A program made the position numbers and the translations under genes. From Pseudomonadota bacterium (GTDB lineage Bacteria; Pseudomonadota; Gammaproteobacteria; Burkholderiales; Burkholderiaceae_B), in assembly GCA_023440825.1 (NCBI GenBank), contig JAEXRL010000010.1:1-47180 (forward strand): a stretch of DNA of 47,180 nt, in the 5' to 3' direction. Shown in pieces: positions 32,948 to 39,779 of the stretch; the stretch's first letter is position 1, and each line of letters opens with the position of its first letter. The notes under the pieces are model-generated. The model searched no databases. It worked only from the letters and a program-made list of their open reading frames with translations, and had not been told where the DNA came from.

Positions 32948-33813
32948 ACCTGTCTGCCGCTACGTGATTGCAGCCCTTGAGGCCAGCACCAGAGTAAAAG
33001 CAGCATAACGCCTAGACTTAAGGCGTTTGCAAACGAGGGCGCCACGACACGGCTGAAGGTGGTGACAAAGCCTAAAATGAGTGCGCACAGCAAGGTGCCG
33101 CGAATATTGTTCAAGCCACCAATGACGACGACCAGCAAGGCGAGCACCAGTATTTCCTCGTCTAGGCCGGGGTACACAGACAGCATGCCAGCACCCAAGG
33201 CACCGCCCAAGCCGCTCAGACCCGCAGCCAGAGCCATACCCAAGGTAAACAGACGGGTGGTGTTGATGCCTAAGGTTTCCACGATTTGTGCATCAAGTAC
33301 GGCTGCCCGAATAGCGGCGCCCCATAAGGTGTGATCAAGTAAATACCACAGCACTAAGGCCAGTAGGAGTCCGGCGGCAATGATGAAAAGGCGATAGACA
33401 GGAAACGGCAGCCCCATAATCCAGACCCCTGCTCGCAATGCATCGGGCAGCAAGGGAGACAAAGTGTCGGCACTAAAGCCCCAGCGCATCAGATCGGCAA
33501 AAATAATAGCGACCCCATAGGTCAGCAATACTTGCATCAAGTGAGGGCGTTTGTAAAAGCGGGCAAAAGGAAAACGGTCCAGCAACCAGCCTACCGCAGC
33601 GGTAATGACAAAGGCGGCGGGGAACGCCAGCCACCAGGGCGCACCACTGGCCAGCCATTGCACTGCAATATAGCCACCCAGTAAAAAAAATGAGCCATGG
33701 GCCAGATTGATGAAGTTCATCAGGCTAAGCACCAGTGACAAGCCTAGGCCTGCCAGCATGAGCAGCACGGAAAACGATAAGGCGTTCAGGGTTTGGAGCA
33801 GGTAATAGGACAC
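32944..33813 (-). CDS. Liv-type ABC transporter permease (LivH-like)
   Basis: A 289-residue inner-membrane permease with LMNFINLAHGSFFLLGGYIA, the classic LivH motif, and GALGAGMLSVYPGLDEEILVLAL with VVIGGLNNIRGTLLCALILGF. The start at 33813 is GTG; no better ATG lies near the expected N-terminus (MSYYLLQTLNALSFS). It follows the binding-protein gene by 11 bp and overlaps the LivM-like gene by 4 bp. Confidence 0.92.
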   Translation of the reverse strand: MSYYLLQTLNALSFSVLLMLAGLGLSLVLSLMNFINLAHGSFFLLGGYIAVQWLASGAPWWLAFPAAFVITAAVGWLLDRFPFARFYKRPHLMQVLLTYGVAIIFADLMRWGFSADTLSPLLPDALRAGVWIMGLPFPVYRLFIIAAGLLLALVLWYLLDHTLWGAAIRAAVLDAQIVETLGINTTRLFTLGMALAAGLSGLGGALGAGMLSVYPGLDEEILVLALLVVVIGGLNNIRGTLLCALILGFVTTFSRVVAPSFANALSLGVMLLLLWCWPQGLQSRSGRQV

Positions 33814-33824
33814 GGTAAGTACGG

Positions 33825-35021
33825 CTATTGTTGGGGGCCTGGGTCCTGGATGCGTTCGTACGTATGAATCACCGTATTAAAAGCTTGCCCTTGCTCATTT
33901 TTTTTGACCTTGTTGACGTAGATGTCCAGTATGGCCTGGTTGTTACGCGGGTCGAAGGCCAGAGGGCCAAAGGCGGTTTGTATGGGTTGACTCAGCAGGT
34001 GCTGCTTGAACTGCTCTAGTTGGCCCAGATCGCCGCTTACGGCATCTACGCCAGTTTTGATAACCTGTCCCATGACATAGCCCGAGGTGCTGGCCTCGCC
34101 CGGTAGGCGTTGACGTGCTTGCTGATATGCGTGCACAAACTCTTGAGCGGCGGGGGCGCCAGGCGACTGATGAAATGTATTGATGCCCCCTAAGGCGGAG
34201 TCACCGACTGCGGTGATGACATCTTCCTGATCAAAAATAGCGCCGGGGCCAACGATTTGAATTTTATCTTGTAAGGAGTAGTCGCGCATTTGCTGCAGGA
34301 AGCGCACCGCATCCGCACCCGCTAAAAAGGTATATAAGAAGCGTGGCTGTGCGGCAGCAATATTCATGATCAGTGGCGCAAAGTCGGCAGTGCCCAGAGG
34401 TGTCCAGATGCGTTTGCCCAATTGACCGCCTTGCTCCTGATAGGTGGAGGCAAAGTCCTCGATATACTCGCGGCCCGCTGTGTAGTCTGAGCCCAGCGTC
34501 ATGCCACCTGATTTCTCCACGTGCTCATACGTCCATAAGCCTCCAGTATGGCCCAGCATCCAGCTAGTTTTTGTGGTGCGGAACACGTAGGGGCTGGCAG
34601 CTTCACGCGCCAGCGCATTCGCGGCAGCGTTAGCGATAAAGGTAGGCAGGCGAGCCTCGTGTACGATATCGCGTAGGGCCAAGGCGATATTGGCCGCAAT
34701 GACCCCGCCCAGAATATCGATGCGCTCATGGGCGATCAGTTTGCGTACCTTGCGTATGGCCTCTTCGGGTTTGCCATGGTCATCTTCAACAATGAGCTGG
34801 ACTGGACGGCCGCCCATTTCGTAATTGCATTGTTGCAAAAGCAGTTCTAGGCCCGCTTTCATGCTAGTGCCCAGTGAGGCGAAAGGGCCAGATAAGGACG
34901 TTAGCAGGGCAATTTTCAGCGGTTTTTCTTGGGCTCGCAGTATCCTGGGCGTGGCGCTAAGTACAGGGGTCAGTGCGGCGCTAAGGAGCAGTTGGCGGCG
35001 AGTGGTCGACAAATAGGACAT
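33825..35021 (-). CDS. Liv/HAAT-type periplasmic substrate-binding protein
   Basis: A type I periplasmic binding protein (Peripla_BP_6 family), 398 residues from ATG 35021. The N-terminus STTRRQLLLSAA followed by a cleavage-like ILRAQEK suggests a Tat-type signal. Signatures: KIALLTSLSGPFASLGTSMKAG, GGRPVQLIVEDDHGKPEEAIRKVRKL and SPYVFRTTKTSW. To my memory this resembles aromatic-acid-binding members more than LivJ/LivK, but I cannot test it. A Fur-like box lies 53-71 bp upstream of the start. It leads a tightly packed operon with the permeases, ATPases and siderophore genes, so an aromatic siderophore precursor or breakdown product is a reasonable guess for its ligand. Confidence 0.88.
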   Translation of the reverse strand: MSYLSTTRRQLLLSAALTPVLSATPRILRAQEKPLKIALLTSLSGPFASLGTSMKAGLELLLQQCNYEMGGRPVQLIVEDDHGKPEEAIRKVRKLIAHERIDILGGVIAANIALALRDIVHEARLPTFIANAAANALAREAASPYVFRTTKTSWMLGHTGGLWTYEHVEKSGGMTLGSDYTAGREYIEDFASTYQEQGGQLGKRIWTPLGTADFAPLIMNIAAAQPRFLYTFLAGADAVRFLQQMRDYSLQDKIQIVGPGAIFDQEDVITAVGDSALGGINTFHQSPGAPAAQEFVHAYQQARQRLPGEASTSGYVMGQVIKTGVDAVSGDLGQLEQFKQHLLSQPIQTAFGPLAFDPRNNQAILDIYVNKVKKNEQGQAFNTVIHTYERIQDPGPQQ

Positions 35022-35073
35022 AAGGCGTGACAAGCTCAAATAGAAGTAGCCACAGCAGTACCGTACTGAGACT

Positions 35074-35092
35074 ATTAATGTTAATCGTTATC
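35074..35092 (-). promoter_or_regulatory. Putative Fur box upstream of the Liv-type operon
   Basis: ATTAATGTTAATCGTTATC (plus strand) matches the consensus GATAATGATAATCATTATC at 15 of 19 positions. It lies between the esterase stop (35145) and the binding-protein start (35021) and can serve only the minus-strand Liv-type/siderophore operon. This is the best Fur-like site in the window and suggests induction when iron is scarce. Confidence 0.65.
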
Positions 35093-35144
35093 ATTTTAGG
35101 TTTTTATTGAGCTTAGCGCCAGCCTTGGGACAGGTCAAGTTCAG

Positions 35145-35927
35145 TTAAGCGTTGGCGGCCAGTGTCAGGGCGCGTAGGGTGGCGATTGGCAATACTTGAC
35201 CGTGCCCGGCCTGGGGCAATGTAATCAGTTGACTGTTGGCTACGCGTGCTTGTATCAACGCGTACAGCTTGTGCATGTGTGGCAAGGTGGGCTCGCCACC
35301 TTGGCGTAAGCGCTCCCCCTGCTGTGACTGAGGGTGCCATTTTTCATCGCCGCCGGCGATCAGGCTGAAATGGGGTGGTGGCGGGTTTTCCCAAGATGCG
35401 AACCAGCTCCAGACCAGCGGTGCACGCCACCACAGCGAAGGACTGGCACAGATAAAGTGCTGGGCGCCTTGAAAGCCATGGGTGAGTGCATAGAGGATAA
35501 ACAGGCCTGCATAAGAATGGCCGAACAGGCTAAATTTTTGTGTATTCAGTTGCGGAAATGTCTGGGTGATGTCTAGGAGCTGCTGCTCTAACACAGCCAT
35601 AAAATGGGTGGCTCCACCGCACTGCCAAGCGGGTACACGAGGATCGGGCCAGAGCTGTCCGTGTGCATCGGAAGGGGTATAGTCCAAAGCGCGGCATTGC
35701 TGTATGTGTTGCAGCGAACCTCTGTAATGGGGATAGATTACGGCACAGCGATCCAGCAAATGGCTGGCATCGGCTTGTACTATGGGCCAGGTCCAGTCGC
35801 CATCCAGCAGGCAGAGCAAGGGCCAGCCTTCGGAGGGCGCCTTCTGGCTTGGCAGGCTTAAACCAAAATAACGAGTAGGCTGCTCAGAGCCGCCTGCCAG
35901 GCTCCACTGGTGCTCAATGCGTGTCAT
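35145..35927 (-). CDS. IroE/Fes-like siderophore esterase, no signal peptide
   Basis: A 260-residue alpha/beta-hydrolase of the esterase D-like class with LLCLLDGDWTW, nucleophile motif GHSYAG, SPSLWW following the nucleophile region, and a C-terminal His in QAGHGQ. These match siderophore hydrolases such as IroE and Fes-like proteins. It lacks a signal peptide, so it should act in the cytoplasm on imported ferric siderophore. It overlaps the upstream binding-protein gene by 4 bp and is the last gene of the importer operon. Confidence 0.85.
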   Translation of the reverse strand: MTRIEHQWSLAGGSEQPTRYFGLSLPSQKAPSEGWPLLCLLDGDWTWPIVQADASHLLDRCAVIYPHYRGSLQHIQQCRALDYTPSDAHGQLWPDPRVPAWQCGGATHFMAVLEQQLLDITQTFPQLNTQKFSLFGHSYAGLFILYALTHGFQGAQHFICASPSLWWRAPLVWSWFASWENPPPPHFSLIAGGDEKWHPQSQQGERLRQGGEPTLPHMHKLYALIQARVANSQLITLPQAGHGQVLPIATLRALTLAANA

Positions 35928-37063
35928 GGCAAAGGTGGGGCGAGCAAGTCTATGATAAAGGTGCCGCGCAGGGGCACGGTTAAAAAGCGCTCATTCACCT
36001 CGTCCAACGTGGCTTGAGGAGAGAGATCCTGAAAGCGCTCCGGATGAATCCAACTGGCTAGTGCTTCGATAAATATTATGTGCAGGGGCGAATCGTTAAA
36101 GGCATGCCAAATACCATGGCTGTTACCGCTGATGACTGCGGGTAGCGCTTGCAAGCGATTGGCTTGGATAATGTTCTGCAGACTAGCCCGGGCTTGTTCG
36201 GGCGTGGTGTCAGTGCCTATCTGTAAACCAGCCTGAGTGCGTTTACCTGATCCCGTACCGGTCGCCACGTACACGACGGGGCGTTGAGCATTGATATACT
36301 CAAAATTCAATTTTCCGGTTGCGCTTTTAATCACATCTGCTCCGATGTTTTTGCCGCCAGCAAAGGTGATCATATCGTTAAAGGTACCACTGCCCGGTGA
36401 GTTGCAGCAATCGGTGCTGCCCGCGTGGGCATGGACAAAGACGGGTGGACGCTGATCCGGGTCGGTGTCAGCCAGACGATCGGCAATGCGATCCATATGT
36501 GTTTGGTAAAAACGGATGAACTCATCAGTGCGCTCTTGCTGGCCTAGCGCATATCCTAAGGCCCGGATACTAGGGACTGTATTTTTCATGGGCTCGACAA
36601 AAAAGTCGATCACAATGACAGGGATGTTGGCTGCGTTTAGGCGGCGTAGCAGGGGGGAGTCATCTGGGTCTTGCCCGGGAGCCAGGCCGGCAAAACTGGC
36701 CGTCATGACGAGTAGGTCTGGGCGTAAGGCCAGCGCTTGTTCGACTGAAAATGAGTCTGCCGTGTGGCGGCCGACAACGGCTACCTGCTCAAGAGCGGGA
36801 AAACTGTGCAAATACTGCTGGTATTCATTCGCAAACGAGGTTTTAAATTCGTCTGACCAGCCTACCAGCACATCGGCCGGCCGTGGGTGGACCAGTGCCA
36901 TTACAGGAAAATGACGGGCCTGGGCGAGCACCACACGCTTGGCTGGTGCCGGCAGGGTGACCTCGCGCCCGAGTGCATCGCGTACCTGTATGGGTTCAGC
37001 CTGTGCAATTGGGCCGATTAACAATGCACACAGGAAAGTCAGGAAAATACGTAGTGCGTTCAT
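35924..37063 (-). CDS. Iron-siderophore ABC transporter periplasmic binding protein (FepB/BtuF-like)
   Basis: A 379-residue class III periplasmic binding protein with a Sec signal peptide (cleavage near IAQAEP). The start of the mature protein, VRDALGREVTLPAPAKRVVLAQ, and SVEQALALRPDLLVM are typical of the ferric-siderophore/vitamin B12 binding family. It should collect the ferric siderophore in the periplasm for the FecCD permease. It lies 8 bp after the ATPase gene and overlaps the esterase by 4 bp. The DCCNSPGSGTFND stretch, with adjacent Cys residues, is unusual to my eye. Confidence 0.9.
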   Translation of the reverse strand: MNALRIFLTFLCALLIGPIAQAEPIQVRDALGREVTLPAPAKRVVLAQARHFPVMALVHPRPADVLVGWSDEFKTSFANEYQQYLHSFPALEQVAVVGRHTADSFSVEQALALRPDLLVMTASFAGLAPGQDPDDSPLLRRLNAANIPVIVIDFFVEPMKNTVPSIRALGYALGQQERTDEFIRFYQTHMDRIADRLADTDPDQRPPVFVHAHAGSTDCCNSPGSGTFNDMITFAGGKNIGADVIKSATGKLNFEYINAQRPVVYVATGTGSGKRTQAGLQIGTDTTPEQARASLQNIIQANRLQALPAVISGNSHGIWHAFNDSPLHIIFIEALASWIHPERFQDLSPQATLDEVNERFLTVPLRGTFIIDLLAPPLP

Positions 37064-37071
37064 TTGACACC

Positions 37072-37860
37072 TTAAAGTACGGGGCTGCGCAAACCATCGA
37101 TGACTATATGTGGCGTACCGTGCGAGCAGTTTTCCACACGCGCTTGAACGCCATATGCTTGGGCCAGAGCCGCGGGCGTAATGACTTGATCCGGAGGCCC
37201 TTGGGCTAACAGCCCACCGTTTTCTATTAGCAAGGCGTAATCGCAGTGACGCAGAGCTATGTTCAAGTCATGTAAGACGATTAAGGTAGTAATCTGGTGT
37301 GCGTGGGTTTCTTGCGCTAATAAGTCCATGACATGGAACTGATAGTTTAAGTCCAGCGCGGACAGCGGCTCGTCCAGTAACAAGAGTCGAGGACGACGGA
37401 TTAAGGCTTGCGCTAGGCCCACCAGTTGTTTCTGACCGCCAGAGAGTTGATCCAGATAATGCATGGCCAGATGCTCTATGCCAAGACGTTGCAGCATGTG
37501 CAAAATGCGTTCGTGCTCGGTATGGCTGGCGGGTTCAAAGCCGCCGGAGGCATTGGCCGCTACCAATACCGATTCAAACACACGTAGATGCACAGAGGCG
37601 GGCAGCGATTGTGGTAAGTACACGACGTGTTGGGCACGCTCCTCAAAGCTCAGATTGCTTAAGTTGAGCTTATCCAGCAATACCTGACCTTGCTGGGCTT
37701 TATGCAGCCCAGCAATAGCTTTGAGCAGCGTAGATTTGCCACTGCCATTGGGACCGAGTAAGGCAACCAGTTGTCCAGCCTGCACGGCAGGCTGTAGGCT
37801 AAGCTGTGTAATGATGGTGCGCTTGCCGTAGGCAAGGCTTAAATGATTGACTTCAAGCAT
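37072..37860 (-). CDS. Iron-siderophore ABC transporter ATPase (FepC-like)
   Basis: A 262-residue ATPase with Walker A GPNGSGKSTLLKAIAGL, the signature LSGGQKQLVGLAQAL, and Walker B LLLLDEPLSALDLNYQ followed by the switch His in VLHDLN. These are typical of the FecE/FepC group. It lies between the FecCD permease (3 bp gap) and the binding protein (8 bp gap). Confidence 0.94.
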   Translation of the reverse strand: MLEVNHLSLAYGKRTIITQLSLQPAVQAGQLVALLGPNGSGKSTLLKAIAGLHKAQQGQVLLDKLNLSNLSFEERAQHVVYLPQSLPASVHLRVFESVLVAANASGGFEPASHTEHERILHMLQRLGIEHLAMHYLDQLSGGQKQLVGLAQALIRRPRLLLLDEPLSALDLNYQFHVMDLLAQETHAHQITTLIVLHDLNIALRHCDYALLIENGGLLAQGPPDQVITPAALAQAYGVQARVENCSHGTPHIVIDGLRSPVL

Positions 37861-37863
37861 GCT

Positions 37864-38907
37864 TTATTTCATTTGGCGACGCAGGACTACACCGAGAAAA
37901 AAGGGCACACCCACCAAGGAGGTGACGATGCCCACCGGCACAATAATGCCCGGTACGATATTTTTGGAGGCAATGGACGCCAGCGACAGGATGACGCCGC
38001 CAACGAGCGCACTACCCGGTAGGTAGAAGCGGTGATCTTCACCGAACATACGGCGGGCAATATGCGGGGCGATCAGGCCTACAAAGCCTATGGTGCCCAC
38101 GAAGGAGACCGCCAGTGCTGAAAGCAAACTGATACGTATCAGGGCGGTAAGGCGCAGGCGGGGCACATTAATACCAAAGCTGGCGGCACGATCTTCGCCC
38201 AGACGCAGGGCGGTAAGTTTCCAGGTGTCGCGTAAGGAAAGGGGGAAAATGATACAAAATAGCGCCAGCATGGCCCCCACCTTGGCCCAGGAGGCTCGTG
38301 TTAGGCTTCCCAGTGTCCAAAACACAAGGCCCTGCAAGGCTTCTGCGCTAGCTACGAACTGGACCAAAGAGACCATGGCATTAAACGAAAATACCAAAGC
38401 TATGCCAAATAGCACGAGATTGGCGGTGCTCATGGCCCCCCAGCGAGCGACTGCATCCAGTAACAGGGCAGAAATTAGGGCGAAGCCAAAAGCATTGGTG
38501 GCAATGGTCCAGGACTGTGGCACGCCGGGCAGGCTGATATCCAGGACGATGGCCAGCGAGGCGCCAAAGGCAGCCGCTGACGAAATACCTAGGGTAAAAG
38601 GGCTGGCCAGAGGGTTGTTCAAAATAGTTTGCATTTCTGCCCCTGCCAAACCTAGGCTCAAGCCTATAGCCATAGCCATTAATGCATAAGGCAAGCGTAT
38701 TTCCCAGACAATGACGCGGGTGGTGGGATCAGCAAGGCTAGGGTGTAACAAGGCATGGGTCAGCTCGCGCAAGCCCAAACCAGAAGGCCCCAGCATGAAG
38801 TCGGCCAGTATGGACAAGACGATGATGCACGTCAGGCTACATACAAGCAGCCAGCGGCGTTTTAGTATGCGCTGATAATCGGTAATTGAAGTGGCCAAGC
38901 CGGACAT
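37864..38907 (-). CDS. Iron-siderophore ABC transporter permease, FecCD family
   Basis: A 347-residue inner-membrane permease with the FecCD family landmarks: WEIRLPYALMAMAIGLSLGLAGAEMQTILNNPLASPFTLGIS is the classic first block, LGEDRAASFGINVPRLR the cytoplasmic loop, and GTIGFVGLIAPHIARRMFG with the C-terminal PVGIVTSLVGVPFFLGVVLRR. Only one such permease is present, whereas E. coli uses FepD and FepG; a homodimer, as for BtuC, is likely. It is the first gene of the importer operon. Confidence 0.94.
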   Translation of the reverse strand: MSGLATSITDYQRILKRRWLLVCSLTCIIVLSILADFMLGPSGLGLRELTHALLHPSLADPTTRVIVWEIRLPYALMAMAIGLSLGLAGAEMQTILNNPLASPFTLGISSAAAFGASLAIVLDISLPGVPQSWTIATNAFGFALISALLLDAVARWGAMSTANLVLFGIALVFSFNAMVSLVQFVASAEALQGLVFWTLGSLTRASWAKVGAMLALFCIIFPLSLRDTWKLTALRLGEDRAASFGINVPRLRLTALIRISLLSALAVSFVGTIGFVGLIAPHIARRMFGEDHRFYLPGSALVGGVILSLASIASKNIVPGIIVPVGIVTSLVGVPFFLGVVLRRQMK

Positions 38908-38913
38908 GTGCGG

Positions 38914-38948
38914 TTAAATGAGAACTGTTTACGTAGAAAAGCAGTATA
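38914..38948 (-). promoter_or_regulatory. Promoter and putative Fur box of the siderophore importer operon
   Basis: On the minus strand TATACT (38948-38943) is a good -10 box. Just downstream lies TTAAATGAGAACTGTTTAC (38914-38932, plus orientation), which shares AATGAGAACT with the box at 29818. It matches the full Fur consensus only weakly (about 10 of 19). A repressor bound here would overlap the transcription start. The divergent esterase at 38991 may share the regulation. Confidence 0.4.
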
Positions 38949-38990
38949 GTTGATATTGACCTGCTTTGTATCGACCTAATTCTGACTTTC

Positions 38991-39779
38991 ATGCAGCACG
39001 ACTATTTTTATTTGACCGGTCCGCAAGGCCGTAGCTACCTCGTTTCTCTGGCTTGGCCCTCGGGAGCACCGCCGATAGACGGTTGGCCTGCCGCACTGGT
39101 GCTGGATACCCCACAGTTTGAGCGTGTGAAGGCTCAAACTGTGGGGTCTGAACTCGCCTGGCCTGCCGCCTTGATTGGCGTGGGGTATGCACAGACACCG
39201 GCGCGTGAAGAGGATTACCCACCCTGTAATGAGGCGGGTGAAACAGGTGGGGCAGCGGCATTTTTGCATTTTTTGCAGCAGGCGCTCATACCCGCCGTAT
39301 GCCAGCGGCTGGAGTTAAACACGCAGCACTTATGTTTGTGTGGTCACTCGTTGGCCGGGCTGTTTGCACTATATGTATTGGGTCATGGCCGCCCTCTATT
39401 TCAATCGTTTCTGATTTCTAGTCCCTCCGTCTGGTGGGCTCAAGGGGCTGGGCTAGCTGCTTGCTGGAGCCATGCTCAATCGAGCGGCAGCCCGACAGGT
39501 CATAAGCCTTGGGTACAGATTTCGGTAGGGGAGTATGAGCAGTCCCTAAGTCCGACTGAACTGGCCTTGGATCACCTTGAACAGCAAGGGCGTCTAGCAC
39601 GCCGCTCGGCCAGGCGTATGGTGGACGGTGCCTATGACGTGGCACGACGATTGCAAGGTGATCAGAGTCTTGACGTGGCGTTCAGCTTGCTGGAGGGCTG
39701 CGGACACGGAGAGGCCGGCACCCGCGCCTTTGTTCAGGGTTGGCGCAAGGTGCTCGAGCGCTCTAGGTCGAGCACTTAA
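38991..39779 (+). CDS. IroE-like alpha/beta-hydrolase
   Basis: A 262-residue esterase D-like hydrolase without a signal peptide. The nucleophile motif is GHSLAG, followed by SSPSVWW; ISVGEYEQSL and the C-terminal His in EGCGHGEAG complete the pattern of IroE/YbbA-like siderophore hydrolases. It is divergent from the importer operon. A 15-bp perfect inverted repeat (39109-39146) lies inside its coding sequence without breaking the frame. The 3' end overlaps the convergent protease gene by 4 bp. It may cleave the ferric siderophore or its linear forms. Confidence 0.83.
   Translation: MQHDYFYLTGPQGRSYLVSLAWPSGAPPIDGWPAALVLDTPQFERVKAQTVGSELAWPAALIGVGYAQTPAREEDYPPCNEAGETGGAAAFLHFLQQALIPAVCQRLELNTQHLCLCGHSLAGLFALYVLGHGRPLFQSFLISSPSVWWAQGAGLAACWSHAQSSGSPTGHKPWVQISVGEYEQSLSPTELALDHLEQQGRLARRSARRMVDGAYDVARRLQGDQSLDVAFSLLEGCGHGEAGTRAFVQGWRKVLERSRSST
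39109..39146. repeat. Perfect 15-bp inverted repeat within the esterase gene
   Basis: CCCCACAGTTTGAGC (39109-39123) and GCTCAAACTGTGGGG (39132-39146) are exact reverse complements separated by 8 bp. In RNA this makes a very stable hairpin near codons 40-52. No T-tract follows. See findings. Confidence 0.95.

Noticed and set aside
38090..38689. A 199-codon plus-strand frame opposite the FecCD permease
   Set aside because: It is antisense to a well-supported permease gene and its composition is that of a shadow frame.
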